Shown: positions 50,126 to 59,004 of the stretch, piece after piece
Layout of the letters: each line of letters starts with the position of its first letter
Numbering within the stretch: position 1 is the first letter of the stretch
Assembly: GCA_910579705.1 (NCBI GenBank)
Contig: CAJTUI010000001.1
Span: 164,894 to 228,893 of the forward strand
Direction: 5' to 3'
Length of the DNA stretch: 64,000 nt
Origin: an uncultured Christensenella sp.
GTDB taxonomy: Bacteria; Bacillota; Clostridia; Christensenellales; Borkfalkiaceae
The notes under the pieces: model-generated
Told to the model about the DNA's origin: nothing
The model's input: only the letters and a program-made list of their open reading frames with translations
Database searches by the model: none
Translations under genes and position numbers: made by a program

Positions 50126-50899
50126 TCAGCCGAGCGTTTCGTCCGTGAAATATATCGACGGAATTTTCAGGCTGTCTGCCAAACGGGAATATATTTTATT
50201 GAAACCGTAATTTTCCGACGCGTAGTGCGTGAGATGTATTACGTTTAAACCTTTCTCGATAAGCCCCGCGATTTCGTGGTGCTTCATATCCGACGAAACA
50301 AACGCGTCCGCGCCGCTTGAAAGCGCGAAAGCAATCGCCTTGTCGTCGCAACCCGCGCCGCAAAACGACGCCACTTTATTTATAATCTTTTCTCCGTCGC
50401 CGTAAAACAGCGCGCGGCCGCCGAACGTCTTTTTTACGCGTTCCGCATACTCCGCGAACTTTCCGCCCTTAACCGTGTACGCCCTGCCGTAACCGCCGCC
50501 GTCTATCGGCGCGAGCAGTTCCGCGGTTTCGCCGCCGAGGCCGCGCATTAAATGATAGTCGATACCCTCGGGCGCGGCGTCGAAATTGAGATGCATAGAT
50601 ATTACGGAAATGCCCTTTTTAACGCACTGCGCGACGGGGTCGCCACAGTTTATTCGCGATATGCCGCCGTAAATTGCGGGGTGGTGCGTGATTATAAGAT
50701 TATACCCCAGCTCCTCCGCTCGGCTTATCGCCTTGGACGACAAATCCAGCGAAAACACCGCGCCGTTTATATCCGCGCCGCAGTCTATTATAATTCCGCT
50801 GTTGTCGTACAGCTTGTAAACTCTGCAAAACTCGTCCGACAGCGCCACTGGCGCGACCCTTTCGAGTACGCAAAGCACCTCAGTCAATTTCACCTTCAA
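50126..50899 (-). CDS. NIF3-like (GTP cyclohydrolase I type 2 / YbgI) protein
   Basis: A 257-residue dinuclear metal-binding protein. The metal site residues are visible in NLIITHHPAIYGG (HH) and in the C-terminal DMKHHEIAGL and HLTHYASE motifs. The exact activity is unknown for the family. The TTG at 50899 follows GGGGG by 3 bases and is inside trmK by 20 bases; a GTG two codons later is an alternative start. The order rpoD-trmK-NIF3-zinc ribbon is conserved in Firmicutes. Confidence 0.93.
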   Translation of the reverse strand: MKVKLTEVLCVLERVAPVALSDEFCRVYKLYDNSGIIIDCGADINGAVFSLDLSSKAISRAEELGYNLIITHHPAIYGGISRINCGDPVAQCVKKGISVISMHLNFDAAPEGIDYHLMRGLGGETAELLAPIDGGGYGRAYTVKGGKFAEYAERVKKTFGGRALFYGDGEKIINKVASFCGAGCDDKAIAFALSSGADAFVSSDMKHHEIAGLIEKGLNVIHLTHYASENYGFNKIYSRLADSLKIPSIYFTDETLG

Positions 50900-51536
50900 G
50901 AACCCCCTGCATAAATCTTACCTGCCGTTCCAGCCGTTCGCTCTGCTCCCGCGACATCTTGCGGGTCAGATACTCGCGTTTTTTTTCAAGCTCGCGTCTT
51001 AAATAATCCTTGAATACGGGATTGTTCAAACTGTCGCGGCCGTACGCGTAACATGCGGGCGTGTAACCGACGGTATTTCCGCCGCGCGCGCCCTTTATTA
51101 CGAAATAATAATTTCTGCCGTCCGAAAACACGTCGTCAGCGGTTATTCCGCAACCTTTGCCGATTAAAAACCTGCGCAACGTTTCCGCATTCTTCATAGG
51201 CTGAAAAACAAACCGTTCGGGTATGAACGAATTTTTGAGTATGCTTACAATCTCTTCCCCGCCGATACCGGCAATGAGAACCTGCTCTGTCGCGGGGTCA
51301 ATGCCGCAAAGCCCGTCGCAACACACAGCCGCGCAACGCCCGCCCTCTATGTAACCCGACAAAAGCGCGCGCGCCTTTGAAAGGCTTTTATCGCTGATGT
51401 CGGACACGGTCGCGCTTTCGCAAAGGCCGTTATCGAGCATATACCGCGTGCAGTAACCGTGATCGCAAGCTACATCCGCAAACGTTTTACAGGCGTCCAG
51501 ATACGCGCAAAGCTTTTTTATTCTTTGGGCAGGCAT
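50880..51536 (-). CDS. trmK: tRNA (adenine(22)-N1)-methyltransferase TrmK
   Basis: SAM-dependent enzyme that methylates A22 in bacterial tRNAs. The 218-residue protein has the SAM-binding motif FADVACDHGYCTRYM, the VLIAGIGGEEI motif (GxGG, near residue 95) and FVFQPMKNAETLRRFL, followed by a C-terminal coiled segment. Its start overlaps the rpoD stop by one base (TGATG) and its end overlaps the NIF3 gene. One of the two CATG sites in the window lies here. Confidence 0.95.
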   Translation of the reverse strand: MPAQRIKKLCAYLDACKTFADVACDHGYCTRYMLDNGLCESATVSDISDKSLSKARALLSGYIEGGRCAAVCCDGLCGIDPATEQVLIAGIGGEEIVSILKNSFIPERFVFQPMKNAETLRRFLIGKGCGITADDVFSDGRNYYFVIKGARGGNTVGYTPACYAYGRDSLNNPVFKDYLRRELEKKREYLTRKMSREQSERLERQVRFMQGVLEGEID

Positions 51537-52594
51537 CAGGTATCGAGGAAGTCGCGCAGGTGTTTGGACCGTGAGGGGTGGCGCAACTTTCTGAGCGCCT
51601 TTGCCTCTATCTGTCTTATGCGCTCTCGCGTGACGTTGAATTCCCTGCCCACCTCTTCGAGCGTGCGGGGCCTGCCGTCGTCCACGCCGTAACGAAGTCT
51701 TAAAACCTTCTCTTCGCGCGGGGTGAGGCTGTTGAGCACGTTCAGAAGCGTTTCTTTAAGCATAGTGGTCGAAACGCTGTCCGACGGCGTGGCAGTGGTT
51801 TCGTCCTCGATAAAGTCGCCGAGGTGGCTGTCCTCTTCCTCGCCAATGGGCGTTTCCAGAGATACGGGGTCCTGCGCTATCTTCTGTATTTCGCGTACGC
51901 GTTCTTCGGTTATGTGCATTTCTTCGGCAATTTCCGCGGGAGTGGGTTCCCTGCCGTATTTTTGCAGAAGTATGCGCGAAACGCGCGTGAGTTTGTTAAT
52001 CGTTTCGACCATATGCACGGGAATACGGATAGTGCGCGCCTGATCCGCAATCGCGCGGGTTATCGCCTGTCTAATCCACCAGGTCGCATACGTGGAGAAT
52101 TTGAAACCTTTCTGGTAATCGAATTTTTCCACCGCTTTCATAAGGCCGAGATTGCCTTCCTGAATGAGGTCGAGAAACAGCATTCCGCGGCCCACGTATC
52201 TCTTTGCAATGGACACCACAAGCCTAAGGTTGGCCTCCGACAACTTTCTTTTGGATTCCTCGTCGCCCTCCTGCATCTTGCGGGCAAGCTCGATTTCGTC
52301 GTCCGCGGAAAGAAGGGGCACCCTGCCTATATCTTTAAGATACATCTTTACGGGGTCGTCAAGACCTATATCCGAAAGCGCCTGCTCGTAAAGTTCCTTA
52401 TCGCGCTCGGCCTCGTCGATAATCTGGATGCCCGCCTCCGCAATGGATTTGTATACGTAATCCATCTGCGTGGGCGTGGTTTCGTACTTTTCCATTATGT
52501 CGCAAAGCGCGTTGGTCGTTATACTGCCCTTGGAGCCGTAATTGTCTACAATCTGTTTTAAAATGTCGTTAAGCTTCTGCTCGGATAAGCTCAT
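51536..52594 (-). CDS. rpoD: RNA polymerase primary sigma factor (SigA)
   Basis: The housekeeping sigma factor, which would recognise the TTGACA-17-TATAAT promoters seen throughout the window. The 352-residue protein has region 1.1-like N-terminus, 1.2 (DPVKMYLKDIGRVPLL), 2.1-2.4 (FLDLIQEGNLGLMKAVEKFDYQ and FSTYATWWIRQAITRAIADQ), 3 (GREPTPAEIAEEM) and 4.2 (RTLEEVGREFNVTRERIRQIEAKALRKLR). It is short, as in Firmicutes without the non-conserved insertion. The gene overlaps dnaG by four bases (ATGA), the classic macromolecular-synthesis arrangement without rpsU. Confidence 0.98.
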   Translation of the reverse strand: MSLSEQKLNDILKQIVDNYGSKGSITTNALCDIMEKYETTPTQMDYVYKSIAEAGIQIIDEAERDKELYEQALSDIGLDDPVKMYLKDIGRVPLLSADDEIELARKMQEGDEESKRKLSEANLRLVVSIAKRYVGRGMLFLDLIQEGNLGLMKAVEKFDYQKGFKFSTYATWWIRQAITRAIADQARTIRIPVHMVETINKLTRVSRILLQKYGREPTPAEIAEEMHITEERVREIQKIAQDPVSLETPIGEEEDSHLGDFIEDETTATPSDSVSTTMLKETLLNVLNSLTPREEKVLRLRYGVDDGRPRTLEEVGREFNVTRERIRQIEAKALRKLRHPSRSKHLRDFLDT

Positions 52595-54381
52595 TTTTTC
52601 TCTCCGCTTTTTAATTTTTCCTTTTGTTTTATAAGTTGTTGCAATTTCGCCGCGTATTCCTTTCTCGACGCCGTCGAACTCTCTCCGTCAAGCCGCGCTT
52701 TCAAAGCGTCTATACGCTTGTCCAGCGAGTAAAGATTGAGTCTTGCGATACAGTCCGAAAAATATTTTTCCGCAACTTCGCCGTTGAAACCGTTTCCGTC
52801 GCCGAAGTCGAGTATCCTGCACAGCTCCGCATATTCGGGAGTTTGCTCGTCGAAAAACTCGAAAAGTTCCGCGGGCTGAACGCGCTCTTCCATAAGTCGT
52901 TTGGATTTTATATACTTCGCCGTTATCGTATGCACTTCGTTGCAGAACGGAATTTCTGTCACGTCGCCCGTCGCGAACTTTGCGCCGAAAAGGTATGCCG
53001 CAATGACGAAACGCGAAGCCTTTACCGTTACCGTGGAGTTGTCCTTCCGCTCGGGCCGCGCCGTCGTTTCGGGCTGGGCGCTGCCGCGCGCCGAGTTTAA
53101 ATCGCGGCTGAGCGACTCGTACGTTATTCCAGTGCTTTCGCGGAGTCCCTTCAAAAGCTCTTCCTGCTCGGCCGCGCTGTCGGAGGTGCGCACAATCTTC
53201 ATCGCCTCCGATACGAACTTGCGCTTGTCCTCCGTTCTCGATAAGTCGAAACCGCGCTGCAACACGCTCAGTTTATAGTCTATTAGCGGCATTGCCGCGG
53301 CTAGGCATTTGGAATATCCCTCCGCACCGCGCTGTTTTATCACGTCGTCGGGGTCCAGCCCGTCGGGGAGCGGAACGACTTTCACGTTAATCCCCTCGCC
53401 CTTTAAAATATCCAGTCCGCGCAAATTGGCTTTCTGTCCCGCGCCGTCGCCGTCGTAGCTTATGAGCACGGTGTCCGTGTATCTTTTTATAAGTCTGGCC
53501 TGATCCTGCGTGAGCGACGTGCCCATACTTGCGACCACGTTTTTAAACCCCGCCTGATAGAGAGAAATGGTGTCCATATACCCCTCTACCATAATCACTT
53601 CTTTTATAGTTTGGGTTTTTCTCAGCTTTTTTAAAAGGTTTATGTTGTAAAGAGTTTTACTTTTATTGAAAAGCAAGGTTTCTTTGGTGTTTTTGTATTT
53701 GGCGAAATCCGTCTTTTTCAGCACTCTTCCGCCGAACGCCACAACCTCGTCCATAGCGTTTATTACGGGATAGATAAGCCTGCCGCCCTGCGCGTCCGTC
53801 AGTCTGCCGTCCACCTCGTTGACGGCGCCGCTGTCGATTATGTCCTGTTTCGAATAGCCCTTCGAGAGCAGAAATTTAGGTAAATCGTTGTAATTGAGGC
53901 TTGCGCCCAGCCCGAACGTACGGACTATTTTCGAGGGTATGTTGCGTTTTAAGATGTAATTTATATGCTCGTCGGCCTTGCCCGAATTGAGATTGTCGAG
54001 ATAAAAATGCGCGCAGTCGTTCATTATTTTCAACAGCGCGTCGCGCTTGCGTTTGAGTTCGACCGTTTTCTGGTTGTCGAACCCCGACTGCGGCATTTGC
54101 AGCCCCGCCCGCTCCGCAAGCAGTTTGACCGCGTCCATAAAATCGATGTTTTCCATTTCACGGACGAACTTTATTACGTCGCCCGACTCGCCGCAACCGA
54201 AACAGTGATAGTACTGGTCGGCCTCGTTAATGGAAAACGAAGGAGTTTTTTCGTGGTGAAACGGACAACACGCCCAATGGCCGTTGCCGCGCCGCTCCAA
54301 CGTGAGATAGCCCGCCGCCACCTCTACGATATTGACTTTTTCTTTTAAAGTTATCAAAAACTCCTGTAAAGCAGTTGCCAT
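52591..54381 (-). CDS. dnaG: DNA primase
   Basis: Makes RNA primers for replication. The 596-residue protein has the CHC2 zinc finger (CPFHHEKTPSFS with HCFGCGESG, residues about 38-65), the TOPRIM catalytic core (EVIMVEGYMDTISLYQAG and ISYDGDGAGQKA near 260-310), and a C-terminal helicase-binding domain. It is between dgt upstream and rpoD downstream. The start at 54381 has no strong Shine-Dalgarno, but it matches the family N-terminus (about residue 10: ITLKEKVNIVEVAAGYLTLER). Confidence 0.97.
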   Translation of the reverse strand: MATALQEFLITLKEKVNIVEVAAGYLTLERRGNGHWACCPFHHEKTPSFSINEADQYYHCFGCGESGDVIKFVREMENIDFMDAVKLLAERAGLQMPQSGFDNQKTVELKRKRDALLKIMNDCAHFYLDNLNSGKADEHINYILKRNIPSKIVRTFGLGASLNYNDLPKFLLSKGYSKQDIIDSGAVNEVDGRLTDAQGGRLIYPVINAMDEVVAFGGRVLKKTDFAKYKNTKETLLFNKSKTLYNINLLKKLRKTQTIKEVIMVEGYMDTISLYQAGFKNVVASMGTSLTQDQARLIKRYTDTVLISYDGDGAGQKANLRGLDILKGEGINVKVVPLPDGLDPDDVIKQRGAEGYSKCLAAAMPLIDYKLSVLQRGFDLSRTEDKRKFVSEAMKIVRTSDSAAEQEELLKGLRESTGITYESLSRDLNSARGSAQPETTARPERKDNSTVTVKASRFVIAAYLFGAKFATGDVTEIPFCNEVHTITAKYIKSKRLMEERVQPAELFEFFDEQTPEYAELCRILDFGDGNGFNGEVAEKYFSDCIARLNLYSLDKRIDALKARLDGESSTASRKEYAAKLQQLIKQKEKLKSGEKK

Positions 54382-54416
54382 AGTAATCTTATGCGAAATT
54401 TACGCGTTCCCCGCCC

Positions 54417-55442
54417 TTATTTCTCGTCTATAAAAGTCCAGCCCTTGGGAACGAATATGCTGTTAAACATATACAATGCGTATCTGTCAGTCATCGACGA
54501 AAGATAGTCGCACACCGCTTGCTCGCGGGGATAGCGTTCGAGCAGGGTCACGTACGTTTCGGGTAAATCTTCTGGGTGCGACATAAAATGCGCGTACATA
54601 GCAGATAACATTCTCTCCGCTTTCTTCTCCTCGCCGCGCGCCGAACCGGACAGATACACCCTGTCAAACATAAACGAACGCAACCGCTCGCTTGCGGTTT
54701 CGACCTCTTCGTCCATTCCGACGAAGTTTTTACCCGCCGAGTTATTGTAAATTGAAGTAATAGCGGTGTTTATCCGCTCTTTGGAGCTTGCCCCGAGCAC
54801 TTTAACGATTTCTTTCGGAACGTCTGCCATAGTGAGAATACCCGCGCGGACAGCGTCGTCCAGATCGTGATTTATGTACGCTATCCTGTCCGCGAGCGAA
54901 ACGCACATTCCTTCCAGCGTGGCGGGCTTGCCGCTCTTCTTGTGGTTGACTATGCCGTCGCGCACCTCGAAAGTCAGGTTTAACCCGTCACCGTCCTTTT
55001 CCAGCACGTCCACAACGCGCAGCGACTGCACGTTATGCTGGAACCCCAACGGCGACAGCTTGTTTAAAATGCGCTCTCCGCTGTGTCCGAAAGGCGTGTG
55101 CCCCAAATCGTGACCGAGCGCAATCGCCTCGGCCAAATCCTCGTTCAACGAGAGTGCGCGGGCAATACTGCGCGCTATCTGCGCCACGTCCAGCGTGTGC
55201 GTGAGCCTTGTTATGTAATGGTCGCCCTCGGGCGAAAAAAACACCTGAGTCTTGTTTTTCAGCCGCCTGAACGCGTTGCAATAGATAAGCCTGTCCCTGT
55301 CGCGCTGGAAGTCCGTACGCATAGCGCACGGGGTCTCTTCCCTGCCCCTGCCGCGCGTGTCTTTCGACTTGGTCGCGTACGGAGAGAGAAACGCCTCTTC
55401 TATCGCAAATGTTTTTTCTTTTAACGACCGCATTTTTTCCAT
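54417..55442 (-). CDS. dgt: Deoxyguanosinetriphosphate triphosphohydrolase (HD domain)
   Basis: A 341-residue HD-superfamily dNTPase. Motifs: RLKNKTQVFFSPEGDHYITRLTHTLDVAQIAR (first His), then ALGHDLGHTPFGHSGE (HD pair), and a later VSLADRIAYINHDLDDA with the last Asp. Length fits the short type II dGTPase-like proteins. It probably trims dNTP pools. It heads the dgt-dnaG-rpoD-trmK-NIF3-zinc-ribbon run. A second in-frame ATG three codons in is an alternative start; no clear promoter was found in the 62 bp upstream. Confidence 0.94.
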   Translation of the reverse strand: MEKMRSLKEKTFAIEEAFLSPYATKSKDTRGRGREETPCAMRTDFQRDRDRLIYCNAFRRLKNKTQVFFSPEGDHYITRLTHTLDVAQIARSIARALSLNEDLAEAIALGHDLGHTPFGHSGERILNKLSPLGFQHNVQSLRVVDVLEKDGDGLNLTFEVRDGIVNHKKSGKPATLEGMCVSLADRIAYINHDLDDAVRAGILTMADVPKEIVKVLGASSKERINTAITSIYNNSAGKNFVGMDEEVETASERLRSFMFDRVYLSGSARGEEKKAERMLSAMYAHFMSHPEDLPETYVTLLERYPREQAVCDYLSSMTDRYALYMFNSIFVPKGWTFIDEK

Positions 55443-55504
55443 TACGTTTATTAATTACGAAAAAAATTCCGTTTTTCCTTTTTTTTGTACAAAATAATTG
55501 AATT

Positions 55505-56230
55505 TTACTTACCGAACCCGCCGCCGACCGACAGCACTTCGCCCGTTACGTAGTCGGCCTCGGCAAGATACAGACAGGCCTTTGCAACGTCCTCGGGATA
55601 GCCTATCCTGCCCGCGGGTATCTGCTCGATAAGCCCCTGCATCTCGTCGCCCGTCAGGTGCGAATTCATTTCCGTGTCTATAACGCCGGGGGAAACGCAG
55701 TTCACGCGCACCTTCGACGGCGCAAGCTCCTTGGAAAGCGCCTTCGTAAACGCGATAACCGCGCCCTTGGACGCGGAATATGCAACCTCGCAACTGGCGC
55801 CCACTTCGCCCCAGATAGACGAAACGTTGATTATACTGCCGCCGCCGTTGCCAATCATTCTGTCTACAACCGCTTTCGAGCATAAAAACACGCCCTTTAC
55901 GTTGACGTTGAAAATCTTGTCCCAGTCGCACGCGGCCGTGTCCTGAATTACGCGCACCAGCGATATGCCCGCGTTGTTTACAAGCACGTCAAGCTTTTCG
56001 TAGATACCGAAAAACTCCTTAAACATCTGCCTTACTTGCAACTCGTCCGACACGTCGGCGCGGAGCAGCACGGGGCAATAACCGAGCATATTGAACTCGT
56101 CCTGAGTGGCGAGAGCCGACCGCTCGTCGCTGTGATAGTTCAAAACAACCTCATAGCCTTGTTTTAAAAATTCCAGCGCGACGGCCTTTCCTATTCCCTT
56201 CGTCCCGCCCGTAATTAACGCAGTTTTCAT
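55505..56230 (-). CDS. FabG-like short-chain dehydrogenase/reductase
   Basis: A 241-residue classical SDR with TGGTKGIGKAVA (cofactor loop), NNAGISL, and the catalytic SSIWGE ... YSASKGAV (Ser, Tyr, Lys), ending VTGEVLSVGGGFGK. By similarity it could be 3-oxoacyl-ACP reductase. It overlaps aroK by four bases, so it is translated as the last gene of the aro operon; whether it belongs to fatty-acid synthesis or to aromatic metabolism is open. No other fab gene is nearby. Confidence 0.9.
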   Translation of the reverse strand: MKTALITGGTKGIGKAVALEFLKQGYEVVLNYHSDERSALATQDEFNMLGYCPVLLRADVSDELQVRQMFKEFFGIYEKLDVLVNNAGISLVRVIQDTAACDWDKIFNVNVKGVFLCSKAVVDRMIGNGGGSIINVSSIWGEVGASCEVAYSASKGAVIAFTKALSKELAPSKVRVNCVSPGVIDTEMNSHLTGDEMQGLIEQIPAGRIGYPEDVAKACLYLAEADYVTGEVLSVGGGFGK

Positions 56231-56733
56231 TTCTTTTCCGAACCCGATTGAAAAATTTTCCGCAACACGCCGTCGGGCGTAAGCCCGTCGGTATCGATTA
56301 TAATATCCGCAACGCTTTCGTAAACGGCGCGTCTGGAGTTATACAGCTCCGTCAGCCGCTCGGCAAGATTGCCCTGCAACAGCGGACGTGAAGTATCGCC
56401 TTGCAGTCTTTTCAAAAGCGTATCGATTTTCGCCCTGAGATACACAACCCTACCCGCGTTTTTGAATAGCCGCACGTTCTCTTCGCGCAGTGCGGCCCCG
56501 CCGCCCGTTGAAACAAACGCGTCGCCGCCGTATCCGCATATCTCGCTTATTACCGCAGTTTCGAGTTCGCGGAAACGCTCTTCGCCGAAATTCAGGAAAA
56601 TATCGGTTATGCTCCCGTGCCTGCTCTCTATCGCCGCGTCCGTGTCATACGCGCGGCCGCCGTGCTTTTCCGCATACAGCCTCAAAACGGTTGATTTGCC
56701 GCTGCCCGGCATTCCGATTAAAAACGTGTTCAT
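56227..56733 (-). CDS. aroK: Shikimate kinase
   Basis: Phosphorylates shikimate. The 168-residue protein has the P-loop GMPGSGKST (residues 8-16), the DTDAAIE shikimate-site motif, FRELETAVI with the substrate arginine, and STGGGAALREENV. Length is normal. Start and stop both overlap neighbours by four bases (ATGA), with aroQ upstream and the SDR downstream. Confidence 0.96.
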   Translation of the reverse strand: MNTFLIGMPGSGKSTVLRLYAEKHGGRAYDTDAAIESRHGSITDIFLNFGEERFRELETAVISEICGYGGDAFVSTGGGAALREENVRLFKNAGRVVYLRAKIDTLLKRLQGDTSRPLLQGNLAERLTELYNSRRAVYESVADIIIDTDGLTPDGVLRKIFQSGSEKK

Positions 56734-57149
56734 AACTTAAAACTTTCCGCGGCAAGAACGTAGCTGTTTTTACCGAACCCGCATACAACGCCCCTGCAAA
56801 CCTCGGCCAGCACGGACTTGTGCCTGAACTCCTCGCGGGAGTGCACGTTCGACATATGCACCTCGACAACGGGCACGGTTACGGAGGCGATGGCGTCGCG
56901 TATGGCGTAGCTGTAATGCGTGAAAGCGCCAGCGTTCAGGATTATGCCGTCCACCCCTTCTTGTTGCGCGTTGTGTATACTCGTGCAGATTTCGCCCTCG
57001 CAATTGCTCTGGTAAAATACGCACTCGTCGCCGGTAAGCCGCGCGGCAATCTCCGCGTTTATTTCGTCGAGCGTCTGCGCGCCGTAAATTCCCTTTTCCC
57101 TTATCCCCGTCATATTCAGATTGACGCCGTTTATAAACAGTAATTTCAT
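56730..57149 (-). CDS. aroQ: 3-dehydroquinate dehydratase, type II
   Basis: Dehydrates 3-dehydroquinate to 3-dehydroshikimate. The 139-residue protein has the type II pattern LFINGVNLNMTGIREKGIYG (catalytic tyrosine and flexible-loop arginine), the FYQSNCEGEI segment, ILNAGAFTHYSYAIRDAI, and VEVHMSNVHSREEFR (catalytic histidine). It overlaps aroE and aroK by four bases each. Confidence 0.97.
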   Translation of the reverse strand: MKLLFINGVNLNMTGIREKGIYGAQTLDEINAEIAARLTGDECVFYQSNCEGEICTSIHNAQQEGVDGIILNAGAFTHYSYAIRDAIASVTVPVVEVHMSNVHSREEFRHKSVLAEVCRGVVCGFGKNSYVLAAESFKL

Positions 57150-57955
57150 TTTTTACATTCCTCCCCGAATTTTTCAAACAACGCCTTTGCCCGCTCTTCG
57201 TCGGGTTCAAGCCCGAAATATATGCAGTCCGCATAATACGCCTGATAGAAGAGCATAGCCTCGCCGTTGATTATCTTTTTTCCGCAACGCTCCGCAATGC
57301 TTAAAAACTCGCTTTTGGCAGGCACGTAAATTAAATCCGCCGCCACTTCGCACAGCTTTAAAAGACGTTCGTCCGCCGGTGAAACGCCCTCCGTGGAGTG
57401 CATACCCACGCCGCTTGCGTTGATAACCGCGTAATAAGGTTCCGCGCGAAGATTATCCAGCGCGGTAACGTGTTCGAACTCCGCCGCCACGTTTAACGCG
57501 TTCTTTAAATTTTTGTCGTACACGCTGACGGCCGCGCCCGCGTCCGCAAGCTTTTTCGCCACGCTCCTGCCCGCGCCGCCCGCGCCTATGACCAGCGCGT
57601 TTTTACCTTTAACGTCCGCGCCGTTGTTTTTGAGCATAAGCGCAAACCCCGCGCCATCGGTGTTGTAACCCGTCAAATCGCGCGTGCGCACGGTGTTGAC
57701 CGCGCCGAACGTGCGCGCGTCGCCGCACAGAGTTTCGAGATACGGTATCACGGAAAGCTTGAACGGAATAGTGACGTTGAAACCGTCGTACTCTCTCAAA
57801 AGCGTTTTTATCCTGTCGCAAAACTCGTTTTCGCTTATCGATACTTTATCGTAACTTATTTTAATACCGTACTCTTTCGCGATAAAGCCGTGGATTTGCG
57901 GGCTCACCGATTTCGATACGTCCTTGCCGACGACCGCAAGTTTCAATTCGTTCAT
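57146..57955 (-). CDS. aroE: Shikimate dehydrogenase
   Basis: NADPH-dependent reduction of dehydroshikimate. The 269-residue protein begins at 57955 (MNELKLAVVGKDVSKSVSPQIH), whose SxSxxxH motif binds shikimate; NVTIPFKLSVIPYL holds the catalytic lysine, and GAGGAGRSVA the nucleotide loop. The frame continues nine codons upstream, but the ATGA overlap with aroB (57952-57955) fixes the start. The final part contains INGEAMLFYQA. Confidence 0.96.
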   Translation of the reverse strand: MNELKLAVVGKDVSKSVSPQIHGFIAKEYGIKISYDKVSISENEFCDRIKTLLREYDGFNVTIPFKLSVIPYLETLCGDARTFGAVNTVRTRDLTGYNTDGAGFALMLKNNGADVKGKNALVIGAGGAGRSVAKKLADAGAAVSVYDKNLKNALNVAAEFEHVTALDNLRAEPYYAVINASGVGMHSTEGVSPADERLLKLCEVAADLIYVPAKSEFLSIAERCGKKIINGEAMLFYQAYYADCIYFGLEPDEERAKALFEKFGEECKK

Positions 57956-59004
57956 ACGCCCGCCCCCAACTCTTTTGCGCACTCGGTGAGATATTTCAGA
58001 TACTCGTCCCTGCCGACGGTTATTTCCGCGCTCCTGCCCTCGCGCTCGGGCACGATAAGCGTTATGCGTTCGCTCTCGTTCTTCTTGTCGTGACCCGCCG
58101 CGGCGACCGCGCCTTGCAAATCCGCATACGCGGGAACTTTTATGACTTGCCCGATAAGCGAGGTAAGCTTTTCGAAATACTCGCCGCCGCCTACGCCGAG
58201 TTTACGCGCGATATACATTTCGTAGTACATACCTATTAAAACGAACTCGCCGTGGGACTTGCCGCCGAAATACAGTTCCAGCGCGTGGCCAGTGGTATGG
58301 CCGAGGTTCAAAGTCTTTCTCGTTCCGTTCAAATCGTGCTCGTCTGCGGTAACCACGCGCGCCTTGTGCCCGATACAGTCGGCGGTTATGTCGCCGAGGA
58401 ATTTCAAATCTTTAATGTTTTCCGCGCCCGAAAGCTTTGAATAAATATCCTTATCCAGCGCGGCGTACTTTATGATTTCGCCCAGCCCGCAACGTATCTC
58501 GCGCGCGGGCAACGTCTTTAAAAACGTCGGGTCGACTATTACTTCCTGCGGCTGGTAGAACGTGCCGACGAGGTTTTTTATATTGCAAAAATCAATCGCC
58601 GTCTTACCGCCGACGGAACTGTCCACCTGTGAGAGCAGGGTCGTGGGTATCTGCACAAGCCTTACGCCGCGCATATACAGCGACGCGGCAAGCCCCGCAA
58701 TATCGCCGACCACTCCGCCGCCGATTGCAACGACGCGGCTGTTGCGCTTTAAATCCGCTTCCGCCATTGCTTTGAGAATATCGAAAAGCCGCCTGCCGTT
58801 TTTGCTTTTTTCGCCCGCGGGAATTACCTTAACGGGGGCGCCCTTAAACGTGCGTTCTATAAGCCCGCCGTAAATACGGTAAACGTTTGTATCGGTGACG
58901 ACAAACACCTTTCCGTCTATTTCTGGCGCGAACTTTTCAAACGCTCCCGCGCCGCAACGGATAACGCTGCGCACGCCCGCGGTTTCGAGAATAATCTCCC
59001 TCAT
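57952..59004 (-). CDS. aroB: 3-dehydroquinate synthase
   Basis: Cyclises DAHP to 3-dehydroquinate with NAD+ and a metal. The 350-residue protein has AIGGGVVGDIAGLAASLYMRGV, QIPTTLLSQVDSSVGGKTAID and a C-terminal NLGHTTGHALE with metal-binding histidine. It overlaps aroC by four bases and aroE by four bases. No DAHP synthase or EPSP synthase (aroA) is in the operon, so the pathway must be completed elsewhere in the genome. Confidence 0.97.
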   Translation of the reverse strand: MREIILETAGVRSVIRCGAGAFEKFAPEIDGKVFVVTDTNVYRIYGGLIERTFKGAPVKVIPAGEKSKNGRRLFDILKAMAEADLKRNSRVVAIGGGVVGDIAGLAASLYMRGVRLVQIPTTLLSQVDSSVGGKTAIDFCNIKNLVGTFYQPQEVIVDPTFLKTLPAREIRCGLGEIIKYAALDKDIYSKLSGAENIKDLKFLGDITADCIGHKARVVTADEHDLNGTRKTLNLGHTTGHALELYFGGKSHGEFVLIGMYYEMYIARKLGVGGGEYFEKLTSLIGQVIKVPAYADLQGAVAAAGHDKKNESERITLIVPEREGRSAEITVGRDEYLKYLTECAKELGAGV